From Stigmatella erecta (lineage in GTDB: Bacteria > Myxococcota > Myxococcia > Myxococcales > Myxococcaceae), in assembly GCF_900111745.1 (NCBI RefSeq), contig NZ_FOIJ01000005.1:124001-188000 (forward strand): 64,000 bases of DNA, given 5' to 3'. Below the pieces are notes generated by a model. That model was not told the DNA's origin. It searched no databases and worked only from the letters and a program-made list of their open reading frames with translations. A program made the translations under genes and the position numbers. Position 1 is the stretch's first letter. Each line of letters begins with the position of its first letter. Below, piece after piece: positions 28,237 to 37,833 of this stretch.

Positions 28237-29328
28237 ATGCCGGTCTCTTCCGTCTGGACCCTCCTCGTGGCCACGCTCGCCACGCAAGCCCCGCCCGCGC
28301 AGGACTTCACCCCCGAGGCCGCGACGCGCTTCGCGCAGCTCGCGCTGAGCTGTGTCCACCTCGAGTACCCGAACAAGATCGCCCATGTGCTCAGCGGGGA
28401 TGCCGACGCCCGGCCACCCCGGGAGCTCACCCCCGCGTTCTATGGCTGCTACGACTGGCACTCCGCCGTCCACGGCCACTGGCTGCTCGTGCGCCTGGCC
28501 CGCCTCCAGCCCGAGGCGCCCTTCACCCCCCGGATTCGCGAGGCGCTGGCGCGGAGCCTGACGCCCGCGAACATCGAGGCGGAGGTGCGCTACCTGAATG
28601 CTCCGGGCCGGGTGAGCTTCGAGCGCCCCTATGGGCTCGCGTGGCTGCTCCAGCTGGCCGCGGAGCTGCGCGAGTGGGAGGACCCCCAGGCCCGCGCGTG
28701 GTCCACCGCGCTCAAGCCCCTGGAGGCGGCCGCCGCGGACCGGCTGCGCGCGTGGCTGCCGAAGCTCTCCCGCCCCATCCGCGAGGGGGAGCATGACCAG
28801 ACGGCCTTCTCGTTCGGGCTCGTGCTGGATTGGGCCCGGCGCGCCGGGGACCGTCCGATGGAGCAGCTCTTGACGGAGCGGGTGGAGGCCTTCTACGGGA
28901 AAGACCGCCAGGCGCCGCTCGCCTATGAGCCCTCGGGACACGACTTTCTCTCCCCCATCCTCGCCGAGGCGGACCTGATGCGCCGCGTGCTGCCCCCGGC
29001 GCGCTTCGCCACGTGGCTGCGCGGCTTCCTGCCCGGGATTCCCACGAACGGCAGCACCGCCTGGATGGAGCCCGCGGTGGTGACCGACCCGAGCGATCCG
29101 AAGCTGGCGCACCTGGATGGGCTGAACCTGAGCCGGGCGTGGATGCTGGAGGGCATCGTCTCGGGGCTGCCGCCCGCGGACAAGCGGCGCCGCGCCCTGC
29201 AGGAGACGGCCAAGCGCCACCGCGAGGCGGGGCTCCGGGCGGTGACGGGGGCCCACTATGAAGGAGGCCACTGGCTGGGCAGCTTCGCGGTGTACCTCGT
29301 CTCGGGCCGGGGGCTGCCCCAGCCCTGA
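28237..29328 (+). CDS. DUF2891 family protein
   Basis: A 363-residue protein matching the DUF2891 pattern: HLEYPNKIAHVLSGD near the start, FYGCYDWHSAVHGHWLL, then ERPYGLAWLLQLA and, near the end, HYEGGHWLGSFAVYL. The repeated aromatic and histidine motifs suggest an alpha/alpha-toroid fold like glycoside-processing or terpenoid enzymes, but the function is unknown. The first ~22 residues are a weak signal peptide. It is convergent with kdsB, with a gap of only seven bases. Confidence 0.85.
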   Translation: MPVSSVWTLLVATLATQAPPAQDFTPEAATRFAQLALSCVHLEYPNKIAHVLSGDADARPPRELTPAFYGCYDWHSAVHGHWLLVRLARLQPEAPFTPRIREALARSLTPANIEAEVRYLNAPGRVSFERPYGLAWLLQLAAELREWEDPQARAWSTALKPLEAAAADRLRAWLPKLSRPIREGEHDQTAFSFGLVLDWARRAGDRPMEQLLTERVEAFYGKDRQAPLAYEPSGHDFLSPILAEADLMRRVLPPARFATWLRGFLPGIPTNGSTAWMEPAVVTDPSDPKLAHLDGLNLSRAWMLEGIVSGLPPADKRRRALQETAKRHREAGLRAVTGAHYEGGHWLGSFAVYLVSGRGLPQP

Positions 29329-29335
29329 GCGCCCC

Positions 29336-30112
29336 TCAGGGCAGGAGGCCCCGGGCGCGCAGCACCTCTTCCACCCGGGCCACGTCCTCGGGCACGTCCA
29401 CCGCCACCGTCCTGCCCCGCACCTGGCCGCAGCGGATGCGCAGGCCGTGCTCCAGCGCCCGGAGCTGCTCCAGCTTCTCGGCCTCTTCCAGGGGCGTGGG
29501 CGGCAGCGTGGCCAGCTCCAGCAGCGTCTCGTGCCGGTAGCCGTACAGGCCGATGTGGGCCCAGCGCTGCACGCTGCCCTCGTGGCCCGCCTCCCGGATG
29601 AAGGGCAGGGCGGCCCGGCTGAAGTAGAGCGCATCCCCGTTGCGCGCCAGCACCGCCTTCACCACGTGGGGGCTGGGCACCTCCGCCGCCTCCAGCGGGC
29701 GCACCAGCGTCCCCATCCGCACCGACGGGTCCTCGAACAGCCCCGCCAGCACCTTCAGCGCTTCCGGGTCCAGCAGCGGCTCGTCGCCCTGGACGTTCAC
29801 CCACACCTCCACACCTGAGCGGCCCCGGGCCACCTCGGCCACCCGGTCCGTGCCGGTGGGGCAGGTGGGGCTGGTCATCACCGCCGTGCCGCCGAAGCGG
29901 GCCACCTCCTCCTGGATGCGCGCGTCCTCGGTGGCCACCAGCACCTCGGAGAAGACCTGGGCCTCCTGACAGCGGCGCCACACGTGCTCCACCATGCTCT
30001 TGCCTGCGATCCGGGCAAGCGGTTTTCCGGGAAAGCGGGTGCTGGCGTAGCGGGCGGGGATGACGGCGGCGGTGCGGGGCAAGGGCATGGCGTGCCCGTC
30101 TATCAGATTCAC
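29336..30112 (-). CDS. kdsB: 3-deoxy-manno-octulosonate cytidylyltransferase
   Basis: Activates Kdo with CTP to CMP-Kdo, the donor for lipid A core assembly. It is a nucleotidyltransferase of 258 residues with AAVIPARYASTRFPGKPL at the N terminus, the substrate motif VNVQGDEPLLDPEAL and SFIGLYGYRHE-like segment IGLYGYRHETLLELA. The GTG at 30112 is preferred because GGAGG lies just upstream; an ATG at 30088 would remove eight residues. It is placed about 18 kb from pyrG-kdsA-kdsC, so Kdo synthesis is split between two sites in this window. Confidence 0.95.
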   Translation of the reverse strand: MNLIDGHAMPLPRTAAVIPARYASTRFPGKPLARIAGKSMVEHVWRRCQEAQVFSEVLVATEDARIQEEVARFGGTAVMTSPTCPTGTDRVAEVARGRSGVEVWVNVQGDEPLLDPEALKVLAGLFEDPSVRMGTLVRPLEAAEVPSPHVVKAVLARNGDALYFSRAALPFIREAGHEGSVQRWAHIGLYGYRHETLLELATLPPTPLEEAEKLEQLRALEHGLRIRCGQVRGRTVAVDVPEDVARVEEVLRARGLLP

Positions 30113-30181
30113 AACGCCTCCTGGGCGCGCCCGGGCCGCTTCCCCTGGCCACGGGACGAAGCGTGCCTAGCTTGCCGAGCC

Positions 30182-31309
30182 ATGAAGAAGGTTCTCCACA
30201 TTGTCGGCGCGCGCCCCAACTTCATGAAGGTGGCGCCCATCCACAAGGCCATCGCCACCCGCGGCCAGCTCTCGCAGGTGCTCGTCCACACCGGCCAGCA
30301 CTACGACGTGAAGATGAGTGACGTGTTCTTCACGGACCTGGGCATGCCCGCTCCGGACATCCACCTGGGCATCGGCTCGGGCAGCCACGCGGAGCAGACC
30401 GCCCGCGTCATGCTGGAGCTGGAGAAGGTCTTCCTGAGCGAGAAGCCGGACCTCGTCTCCGTGGTGGGCGACGTGAACAGCACGCTGGCCGCCGCGCTGG
30501 TGGCCTCGAAGATGGGCATCCTCATCTCCCACGTCGAAGCGGGCCTGCGCAGCTTCGACAACCGCATGCCGGAGGAGATCAACCGCATCGTCACCGACCG
30601 GATCGCCGACCTGCTGCTCACGCCCTCGCCCGACGCGGACGTCAACCTCCAGAAGGAGGGCGCCGCCGCCTCGCGCATCCACTTCGTGGGCAATGTGATG
30701 ATCGACTCGCTGCTGGCCTCCAAGGCCCGCGCCGACACGCTCCCCACGCTCAAGGACCTGGGGCTCGCCCCGCAGGGCTACGCGGTGTGCACGCTGCACC
30801 GCGCCTCCAACGTGGATGACGCGAAGATCCTCGGCGGACTGATTTCCGCGCTGGCGCACGTCTCCACGCGCCTGCCCATCATCTTCCCGGTGCACCCGCG
30901 CACGCGGAAGATGCTCGCGGACAAGGGGCTGGGCGGCCTGCTGGAGAAGGCCCCGGGGCTGCGCCTCGTGGAGCCCATGGGCTACCTGGAGTTCCTGGCG
31001 CTCACCTCCCAGGCGAAGCTCATCCTCACCGACTCGGGCGGCCTCCAGGAGGAGTCCACCGCGCTGGGCGTGCCGTGCCTCACCCTGCGCGAGAACACCG
31101 AGCGGCCCATCACCGTGGAGCAGGGCACCAACCTCGTGGTGGGCGTGGACCCGGAGCGCATCCGCGAGGCCGCCACGGCCATCCTCAACGGCCAGGGCAA
31201 GAAGGGCCGGGTGCCGGAGCTGTGGGACGGGCGCGCCGCCGAGCGCATCGCGGACCTGTACGCCCGGGTGCTCGGGGTGGACACGGGCGCCCTGCGCGCC
31301 TCCGCCTGA
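30182..31309 (+). CDS. wecB: UDP-N-acetylglucosamine 2-epimerase (non-hydrolysing)
   Basis: Interconverts UDP-GlcNAc and UDP-ManNAc for surface polysaccharide synthesis. The 375-residue GT-B fold protein starts KKVLHIVGARPNFMK and has HTGQHYDVKMSD, VVGDVNSTLAAAL, HVEAGLRSFDNRMPEE, CTLHRASNVDD and the substrate motif ILTDSGGLQEES near the end. The ATG at 30182 is the natural start; an upstream frame extension is not supported. It diverges from kdsB across about 70 bases, and both serve cell-envelope sugar metabolism. Confidence 0.95.
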   Translation: MKKVLHIVGARPNFMKVAPIHKAIATRGQLSQVLVHTGQHYDVKMSDVFFTDLGMPAPDIHLGIGSGSHAEQTARVMLELEKVFLSEKPDLVSVVGDVNSTLAAALVASKMGILISHVEAGLRSFDNRMPEEINRIVTDRIADLLLTPSPDADVNLQKEGAAASRIHFVGNVMIDSLLASKARADTLPTLKDLGLAPQGYAVCTLHRASNVDDAKILGGLISALAHVSTRLPIIFPVHPRTRKMLADKGLGGLLEKAPGLRLVEPMGYLEFLALTSQAKLILTDSGGLQEESTALGVPCLTLRENTERPITVEQGTNLVVGVDPERIREAATAILNGQGKKGRVPELWDGRAAERIADLYARVLGVDTGALRASA

Positions 31310-31327
31310 GGCGGGGGCCGCGCGGCC

Positions 31328-33466
31328 TCACGGGGGCGAGATGGGCAGGTGGATGGTGAACGTGGTGCCCTGATTCACCTCGCTCTTCACGTCGATGCGC
31401 CCCTCGTGGCGGCTGATGATGTCGTAGCTGATGGACAGCCCCAGGCCCGTGCCCTGGCCGCGGGGCTTGGTGGTGAAGAAGGGCGTGAAGATGCGCGCCA
31501 GCGTCTCGGCCGACATGCCCCGGCCCGTGTCGGAGATCTGCACCACCACCTCTTCTCCCTCCTGCCAGGTCCGCACCCGGATTTCGCCCCGCGCCTCGAT
31601 GGCGTGGGCGGCGTTGACCAGCAGGTTGGTGAAGACCTGGTTGAGCTGGGTGGGGTAGCAGGTGACGGGCGGCAGGGCCGCGAAGTCGCGCTTCACCTCG
31701 CACTTGTACTTCAGCTCGCTCCACACCATGCGCAGGCTGGACTCGAGCTCCTCGTTCAGGTCCGCCCGCTGGGGCTTCGTGTCGTCCGAGCGGGAGAAGG
31801 TGCGCAGGGACTGGATGATTTCCTTGATGCGCTGGGCGCCCACCAGGGACTCCTCGATCATCTCGGGCATGTCCTGCAGGAGGTACTCCAGGTCCTCCTG
31901 GCCCCACAGCTCGCGCAGGCGCGCGAACTGGCTGGCGAGCAGGGCCGCATCCGGCGCGTGCTCCCGGGCGAGCTCTTCCTGCAGCCGCAGCACCGGCATG
32001 AGCGTCGAGACGTACTGGCTCAGGGTGGAGAGGTTGCTGATGACGTAGCTGACGGGGTTGGTGACCTCGTGCGCCACGCCTGCGGCCAGCTGCCCCAGGG
32101 AGGCCAGCTTCTCGGCGCGGATGAGCTGGGTCTGGCGGTGCTCGGCCAGCTTGCGCTCGGTGATGTTGCGCACGATGGCCACCGCCTCGTCCGGGCCGCT
32201 GCGGACGAGGCGCGTCTCGTAGCTCTGCCGGCCCCGGGGCATGTCCATCTCGTACTCGTAGATGTTCAGCCCGCCCTCCCGGATGGCATGGTCCAGGTGC
32301 GCCAGCGTCAGATCGATGACTTCCGGGGGCATCCGCAGCTCCCGGATGTTCCGGCCGAGGAAGGACTCCACCGGGACGAGGGTCTCCTCCGGGCTGCTGC
32401 AGGAGAAGTCGAGGTAGGTGCCGTCGCTGCGCATGCGGAAGATGAGGTCCGGGAGCGCCCGGAGCAGCGCGCTCATGCGCTCCTCGCCCCGCTTGGTGGC
32501 GGTGATGTCCACGTCGATGCCCATCACCCGCGTGGGCCGGCCCCGCTCGTCCGGGGAGCCCGCACGGGCCCGGTTGAGGATGTGCGCCCAGGAGCCGTCC
32601 TTGCGCCGCGCGCGGTACTCGAACTCGATGAGCGGGGTGGCGGGGTTCACCGAGATGTCGGCGAAGAGCCGCTGGAGCCGGGACCGGTCCTCGGGATGGC
32701 ACATCGACCACCAGGCGAGGGCCGTCGGCTCCACCTCGCCCTCGGCATAGCCGAGGATCTCCAGCAGGCGCCGGCTCATGTGCAGCTCGCGCGAGGGGAT
32801 GTAGAGGCTCCAGACGCTCTGCTCCACGCCCAGCAGCATCCGCCGCAGCTCCGGATCCTCGGGCAGGGCCTGGTGCTTGCGGCGTGTGTCCCGCTCGCCC
32901 TGCAGGAAGCTCTCGAGGGCGGTCCGCAGGGGCAGCAGGAAGCAGGCAAGCCCAGCGTCGTAGCCCCCGGGGCGGTTGGCGATGCCCAGCATCCCCACGG
33001 TGTCCGTCCCCACGCGCAAGGGCAGCGCCAGGAACGTCTGGACGGAGGGGACCGCGTCGAGGACCGCGCCCGGGGTGCTCACGCCCACGGTGGGCTCACC
33101 CGTCACGAGCGCCGCGTCCAGAATCGCCCTCACGGGAAGGGCTTCCTTCCAGGTGGCAGGCTGGCTGACGAGAACCTGCACCCGGTGGGGCGCCGGCGCC
33201 GCGGGAAACACCTCGCCAATGAAGCCGTACTCACTGCCGGTCTGAGCCAGCAGGATGCCAAGCAGTCCTTCGAGAAGCCGCTGTGAGTCGCGGCTCCGGG
33301 TAAAGTCCATGTGGACGTCGAGGAGTGCTTGTATCAAGGATGGATGGGCCGGGGACTTCTCGTTCTCCTGAACACTCACCTCCCTATCAAGCCACTCCTG
33401 GCCCAGTTGGGCCAGTTGCCCGAGAGGGCATCCATGAGTGAGATTCAGGGAGGGGCCGTACCTCAC
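31328..33466 (-). CDS. GAF-PAS-PAS sensor histidine kinase
   Basis: Soluble or peripheral sensor of about 710 residues with no clear membrane helix. A GAF domain (residues ~60-215) is followed by two PAS domains (~230-350 and ~355-470) and a HisKA/HATPase core. The phospho-acceptor His is in [17 protein letters not shown]; the N box is [15 protein letters not shown] and the G boxes are [10 protein letters not shown] and [10 protein letters not shown]. It lacks a receiver, and no partner regulator adjoins. The true start is unsure: the frame opens at a GTG at 33466, only 20 bases from the divergent gene, and a GTG at 33379 is plausible. Confidence 0.88.
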   Translation of the reverse strand: MRYGPSLNLTHGCPLGQLAQLGQEWLDREVSVQENEKSPAHPSLIQALLDVHMDFTRSRDSQRLLEGLLGILLAQTGSEYGFIGEVFPAAPAPHRVQVLVSQPATWKEALPVRAILDAALVTGEPTVGVSTPGAVLDAVPSVQTFLALPLRVGTDTVGMLGIANRPGGYDAGLACFLLPLRTALESFLQGERDTRRKHQALPEDPELRRMLLGVEQSVWSLYIPSRELHMSRRLLEILGYAEGEVEPTALAWWSMCHPEDRSRLQRLFADISVNPATPLIEFEYRARRKDGSWAHILNRARAGSPDERGRPTRVMGIDVDITATKRGEERMSALLRALPDLIFRMRSDGTYLDFSCSSPEETLVPVESFLGRNIRELRMPPEVIDLTLAHLDHAIREGGLNIYEYEMDMPRGRQSYETRLVRSGPDEAVAIVRNITERKLAEHRQTQLIRAEKLASLGQLAAGVAHEVTNPVSYVISNLSTLSQYVSTLMPVLRLQEELAREHAPDAALLASQFARLRELWGQEDLEYLLQDMPEMIEESLVGAQRIKEIIQSLRTFSRSDDTKPQRADLNEELESSLRMVWSELKYKCEVKRDFAALPPVTCYPTQLNQVFTNLLVNAAHAIEARGEIRVRTWQEGEEVVVQISDTGRGMSAETLARIFTPFFTTKPRGQGTGLGLSISYDIISRHEGRIDVKSEVNQGTTFTIHLPISPP

Positions 33467-33486
33467 GGAATTCCGAACTCCCCTGA

Positions 33487-34545
33487 ATGAAACACGCCCC
33501 CGCGGGACGCATGAACGAGAAGAGCGCCGAAAGCCCCCTGGATTCTCCTCCCGCCTCCGGCCGGCCCGAGGGGTATGTCGACATCGAATACACCGTCGAA
33601 CCCAACTATGCAGGTTGGAGGCTGGATCGCTACCTGGGGGAGAAGATCCGCCGCCTGCCGCGTACCCGGATCCAGGGCATCATCCAGCGGGGGCTCGTCT
33701 GTGAGCACCGGCTCAAGCCCTCCACGTTGGTGTATCCGGGGCTGACCTTCCGCCTCCGCCGCAACGCGAGCGCCGAGCCGGAGACGCCGACGGAGCTGCC
33801 CATCGTCTTCCAGGATGACTGGCTGCTGGTGCTCGACAAGCCCGCGGGGCTGCCCATCCACCCCACGGCGCGCTACCAGAGGGGCACCCTCGTCTCGTTG
33901 TTGCGGGAGCGCTTCGGAGAGCGCTTCGCCGAGCCGGCCCACCGGCTGGACCGCGAGACGAGCGGCCTGGTCGTCTGCGGGCGCACCACGGAGGCCTGCC
34001 GCGTGCTGGGCCGGCTCTTCCTCTCCCGCGATGTGCACAAGGAGTACCTCGCCGTGTGCGAGGGGCACCCGCCCGAGGACACCTTCACCGTGGACGCGCC
34101 CATCGCCGAGGGCACGGAGCTCATCCGGATCGCCGTGCGCATCGACCGGACCGGGGGCAAGGAGAGCCGCACCCGGTTCCAGGTGCTCCAGCGCTTCGTC
34201 CGGGACGGGGCCCCGTTCGCCCTCTTGCGCTGCTACCCGGAGACGGGCCGCCAGCATCAGATCCGCATCCACCTGCACGAGGCAGGCTTTCCCCTGGTGG
34301 GCGACAAGATGTACGGCCCGGATCCCGGCTACTTCGACCGCTTCAGCAAGCACGCGCTGGAGCCCGAGGCCTGGGCGCGCTTGCGGTTGCCCCGCCACGC
34401 GCTCCACGCCGTCCACATTGCCTTTCCGCACCCGGGGACCCGGCAGCCGGTGTCGTTCGAATCACCGCTGCCGGGGGACCTCGTGGACTTCATGGCCGGC
34501 AAGGCGCTGGCGCCGGGCCCGGAGGACGCCACGAGCGCGGCGTGA
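33487..34545 (+). CDS. RluA-family pseudouridine synthase
   Basis: Isomerises specific uridines in rRNA or tRNA to pseudouridine. An S4-like RNA-binding region (GWRLDRYLGEKIRRLPRTRIQ) precedes the catalytic domain with the RluA motif HRLDRETSGLVV, where the Asp is the catalytic residue, and with PETGRQHQIRIHL near the end. The 352 residues are a little longer than RluD. The start may be the ATG at 33487 or the one at 33511; neither has a strong ribosome-binding site. It is divergent from the histidine kinase and convergent with purF. Confidence 0.93.
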   Translation: MKHAPAGRMNEKSAESPLDSPPASGRPEGYVDIEYTVEPNYAGWRLDRYLGEKIRRLPRTRIQGIIQRGLVCEHRLKPSTLVYPGLTFRLRRNASAEPETPTELPIVFQDDWLLVLDKPAGLPIHPTARYQRGTLVSLLRERFGERFAEPAHRLDRETSGLVVCGRTTEACRVLGRLFLSRDVHKEYLAVCEGHPPEDTFTVDAPIAEGTELIRIAVRIDRTGGKESRTRFQVLQRFVRDGAPFALLRCYPETGRQHQIRIHLHEAGFPLVGDKMYGPDPGYFDRFSKHALEPEAWARLRLPRHALHAVHIAFPHPGTRQPVSFESPLPGDLVDFMAGKALAPGPEDATSAA

Positions 34546-34550
34546 CGGGC

Positions 34551-35987
34551 TCAGGCCAGGAGCTGCTTTCCCGGCAGCTCCTCCGGGGTGGAGAGCAGGG
34601 TGATGCCGGGGTTGGTGTGCTGCGGCGAGGCCGCCTGGGCGGTCAGGTCCCCGGTGAGGTACTTGCCCGAGAAGCACGCGGTGCAGAAGGTGTTGCGCTC
34701 CCGGTCCCCCACCGCGGCCCCCAGCCCTTCCTGGGAGAGGTAGCCCAGCGAGTCGGCCGTCACGTAGCGGGCGATCTCCTCCGTGGTGTGGCTGGAGGCG
34801 ATGAGCTCCTGCCGGCTCGGCGTGTCGATGCCGTAGTAGCAGGGCCACGCCGTCGGCGGGGACGAGATGCGCAGGTGGACTTCCAGCGCGCCGGCCGCCT
34901 TCAGCATCTTGACGATCTTCCGGCTCGTCGTGCCGCGCACGATGGAGTCATCCACCACCACCACGCGCTTGCCCTTGAGCACCTGGCGCACCGCGGACAG
35001 CTTCAGCTTCACGCCGAAGTGGCGGATGGACTGCTGGGGCTCGATGAACGTGCGCCCCACGTAGTGGCTGCGGATGAGCCCCACGTCATAGGGAATCCCG
35101 CTCACCTGCGAGAAGCCGATCGCCGCCGGCACGCCGGAGTCCGGCACCGCGATGACCAGGTCGGCCCCCGCCGCGGGCTGCTCGCGCGCCAGCTGCCGGC
35201 CCAGCTCCTTGCGCGCCTCGTACACGCTCATGCCGAACAGCACCGAGTCCGGCTTGGCGAAGTACACCTGCTCGAAGATGCAGCGGCCCAGCCGCGTGGG
35301 CGCGAAGGGCTGGCTGGTGCGCAGGCCCTGCTCGTCGATGACGACCATCTCCCCGGCTTCGATTTCCCGGATGAACTCCGCCTCGATGAGATCCAGCGCC
35401 GTCGTCTCGCTGGCCAGCACGTAGCTGTTGCGCAGCCGCCCCAGCACCAGGGGCCGGAAGCCGTACGGATCCCTCACCGCCACGAGCTGGTTGTGCGTGA
35501 GGAACAGCAGGCTGAAGGCCCCCTTCACCTTGCTCAGCGCCTCCGTCACCTTCTTCTCGAAGGTGGGCTGCCGCGAGCGGGCGATGAGGTGGATGATGAT
35601 CTCCGTGTCCGCGTCCGACTGGAAGATGGCGCCCTCGGCCACGAGCTGCTGGCGCAGCTCCTGCGCGTTCACCAGGTTGCCGTTGTGGGCCACCGACATC
35701 TGCCCGTCCGCGTACTCCACGCACAGGGGCTGCGCGTTCTTCAGCTGGCTGCCGCCCGCGGTGGAGTAGCGCACGTGGCCGATGGCCGCGCTGCCCACGA
35801 GCTTCTCCAGGGTGGGCGCGGTGAAGATGTCCGCCACCAGCCCCATCTCCCGGTGGAAGCGCAGCGCGTCCCCATTGGAGGAGACGATGCCCGCCGACTC
35901 CTGCCCGCGGTGCTGCAGCGCATGCAGGCCCAGGTAGGCCAGGTTGGAGGCCTCAGGATGACCGATGATTCCGAAGATGCCGCACAT
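34551..35987 (-). CDS. purF: Amidophosphoribosyltransferase
   Basis: First committed step of purine synthesis, moving the amide of glutamine to PRPP. The ATG at 35987 gives [12 protein letters not shown], placing the nucleophile cysteine at position 2 with no propeptide, followed by [12 protein letters not shown]. The PRPP loop is [19 protein letters not shown] pair near the C terminus ([12 protein letters not shown]) matches the iron-sulfur cluster ligands of the Bacillus-type enzyme. The length of 478 residues is normal. It diverges from the next gene across 180 bases. Confidence 0.97.
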   Translation of the reverse strand: MCGIFGIIGHPEASNLAYLGLHALQHRGQESAGIVSSNGDALRFHREMGLVADIFTAPTLEKLVGSAAIGHVRYSTAGGSQLKNAQPLCVEYADGQMSVAHNGNLVNAQELRQQLVAEGAIFQSDADTEIIIHLIARSRQPTFEKKVTEALSKVKGAFSLLFLTHNQLVAVRDPYGFRPLVLGRLRNSYVLASETTALDLIEAEFIREIEAGEMVVIDEQGLRTSQPFAPTRLGRCIFEQVYFAKPDSVLFGMSVYEARKELGRQLAREQPAAGADLVIAVPDSGVPAAIGFSQVSGIPYDVGLIRSHYVGRTFIEPQQSIRHFGVKLKLSAVRQVLKGKRVVVVDDSIVRGTTSRKIVKMLKAAGALEVHLRISSPPTAWPCYYGIDTPSRQELIASSHTTEEIARYVTADSLGYLSQEGLGAAVGDRERNTFCTACFSGKYLTGDLTAQAASPQHTNPGITLLSTPEELPGKQLLA

Positions 35988-36168
35988 GGAACGGGCCTTA
36001 CCCCTTTTTGAGCACTCAGAGGAATCACGAACGCACGCCGAGTTTGCAGGTATTCCACCCGGCGCCAAAGCCGGCCTCTGTGGGCAGACGGGCAAGCAAC
36101 GGGGCCGTGTCGATTCCCATGACGGGCGGCCCCCGCTGGCGTGGGGGAGGGGGTAGTCTGGCCTGCCC

Positions 36169-37479
36169 ATGGCGACGCGACGCCAGCTTTTACGCTCCTT
36201 TCTTCCCTTCATTGTTTTGACCGTGGGCGCGGCCTACGCCCTGGCGTCCTGGAACTGGTGCGGGCGTTGGGAGGAGCGGGCCCCGGTGCTGCTGGACCAG
36301 TTTCACGGTGAGGGCCCCCTGCGGGCCGGGGCCGCGAAGGTGCCCCTCCATCCGCCCTTTCCCGTGGTGGTGGCGGGCTATCCACCGCCCCGCCCGGAGG
36401 CGGCACAGGCCAACCCGCCGGTCCACGCCCGTGCGCTCGTGGTGCAGGCGGGCGAGGCCCGGGTGGGGCTCGTCTCGCTGGAGCTGATGTCGGTGACGGA
36501 GCCACTGGTGCGGCAGATTCGCGAGCGCGCCGCGGACCTGGGCCTGGGCGCCGTGCTGGTGTTCGCCACCCACACCCACTCCTCCTTCGGCGGGTATGAC
36601 ATGCGCCTGATAGCCCAGCTCGTGGGCACCGGGCGCTACCGGGAGGCCGCCGTGAACGCGGTGGTCTCCGCCGCCAGCGATGCGCTTCACAAGGCCGCCG
36701 GCTCCCTGGAAGCGGTGACGCTGGAGCTGGGGGACGCGCGCGAGCCGGACTTCGTCTACTCGCGCTCGTCGGGCGAGCCTCCGGATGGGGCGTTGACCCG
36801 CGTGGTGCTCCGGGGCGCGGTGGGGCCCGTCGCCGAGCTGCTCATCTTCGCCGCGCACCCCACGATGGTGAGCCGGCAGCGCGCCTACGTGGACCCGGAC
36901 TACCCCGGCCGGTTGAGCGAGCTGCGGGAGGCGCAAGGCGGGGTGACGCTCTTCCTGCAGGGCGCCGGGGGCAATGCCTCGGTGGCGTTCAAGGCGGGCA
37001 AGGGCGAGGAGCGGGCCGCGGCCTTCGCCCAGGCCCTGTCCGGGTTGGTGGACCGGGCCTCGCCCGTGGCCGTGCCTGGCACGGTGCGGCTGGCGCTGGC
37101 GCGCGCGGAGGTGGCCCTGCCGCGGCCGGATGCCTCGCGGCTGGCGCCCCGGCTGACCCGGGCCGCCGGGGATAACTTCCTGTGCCAGTCGGCCGCGCAC
37201 GTGGCCGAGGTGAGCGCGCTCGCGCTGGGGCCCCTGCAGCTGCTCACCCTTCCCGGAGAGCCCACGGTGGGCGCGGGCCAGGTGCTGCGCCAGCGCACGG
37301 GGGCCTCCGGCGTGCTGGGGCTGTCGGCGGATTACCTGGGCTACGTGGAGGTTCCGTCGCTGGTGGCGCAGCCCGCGGGGGAGTCCCGGCGCCAGTACTA
37401 TGGCCCCACGCTGCTCGACCGGCTGGGGGCCGCGGCGCAGGTGGCCGCCGAGTCCGCGGGGTTCACCCGCGGGCCCTGA
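36169..37479 (+). CDS. Neutral/alkaline ceramidase-like protein, membrane-anchored
   Basis: A 436-residue protein with an N-terminal membrane segment ([22 protein letters not shown]) after two arginines, so it is likely exported or anchored. The rest resembles the neutral ceramidase N-terminal fold: [26 protein letters not shown], the metal-type motif [12 protein letters not shown], and [13 protein letters not shown]. Full ceramidases are usually longer and carry an additional C-terminal domain, which seems absent. Ceramide or another amide or ester may be the substrate; myxobacteria do make ceramides. The ATG at 36169 is adequate but lacks a strong ribosome-binding site. Confidence 0.72.
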   Translation: MATRRQLLRSFLPFIVLTVGAAYALASWNWCGRWEERAPVLLDQFHGEGPLRAGAAKVPLHPPFPVVVAGYPPPRPEAAQANPPVHARALVVQAGEARVGLVSLELMSVTEPLVRQIRERAADLGLGAVLVFATHTHSSFGGYDMRLIAQLVGTGRYREAAVNAVVSAASDALHKAAGSLEAVTLELGDAREPDFVYSRSSGEPPDGALTRVVLRGAVGPVAELLIFAAHPTMVSRQRAYVDPDYPGRLSELREAQGGVTLFLQGAGGNASVAFKAGKGEERAAAFAQALSGLVDRASPVAVPGTVRLALARAEVALPRPDASRLAPRLTRAAGDNFLCQSAAHVAEVSALALGPLQLLTLPGEPTVGAGQVLRQRTGASGVLGLSADYLGYVEVPSLVAQPAGESRRQYYGPTLLDRLGAAAQVAAESAGFTRGP

Positions 37480-37485
37480 GGCGCC

Positions 37486-37776
37486 TCACAGGTTCTCGTA
37501 CTTCGAGTCCTCCGGGCGCTTCTTGAAGAGCAGCACGGTGCGCCCCAGGAGCTGGACGAGCTCGGAGCCTGTGCCCTCCGCCAGGCTCGTGGCGGCCTCC
37601 TGGCGCGTGCCCGGGCCCTCGTTGATCTTGACCTTGATGAGCTCGTGGTCGTTCAGCGCCTGGGTGATGGCGCCCAGGACGCCCTCGGTGACGCCGGATT
37701 GACCCACGATGACCACCGGCTCCAGGTGGTGTCCTTCGGCGCGCAGGGCGCGGCGTTGCTTCCCGGTGAGCGGCAC
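37486..37776 (-). CDS. yhbY: YhbY-type CRM-domain RNA-binding protein
   Basis: A 96-residue CRM-domain protein, LTGKQRRALRAEGHHLEPVV followed by GQSGVTEGVLGAITQALNDHELIKVKI and ending LLGRTVLLFKKR. Members bind the assembling large ribosomal subunit. The usual GxxG loop appears as GQSG. It is the last gene before the convergent ceramidase-like gene and lies downstream of the large J-domain scaffold, with a hairpin in the gap, so it may have its own promoter. Confidence 0.92.
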   Translation of the reverse strand: MPLTGKQRRALRAEGHHLEPVVIVGQSGVTEGVLGAITQALNDHELIKVKINEGPGTRQEAATSLAEGTGSELVQLLGRTVLLFKKRPEDSKYENL

Positions 37777-37796
37777 GGTTTCTCCTCGAAATGGCA

Positions 37797-37817
37797 GGGG
37801 GGCCTTCAGGGCCCCCC
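37797..37817 (-). terminator. GC-rich hairpin after the J-domain/TPR gene
   Basis: A perfect 8-bp stem, GGGGGGCC and GGCCCCCC with a 5-base loop, sits 16 bases past the stop of the leftward gene at 37834. There is no T-tract. It is a possible transcript end between that gene and the YhbY gene. Confidence 0.45.
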
Positions 37818-37833
37818 GCGCGGGAGGCGCACC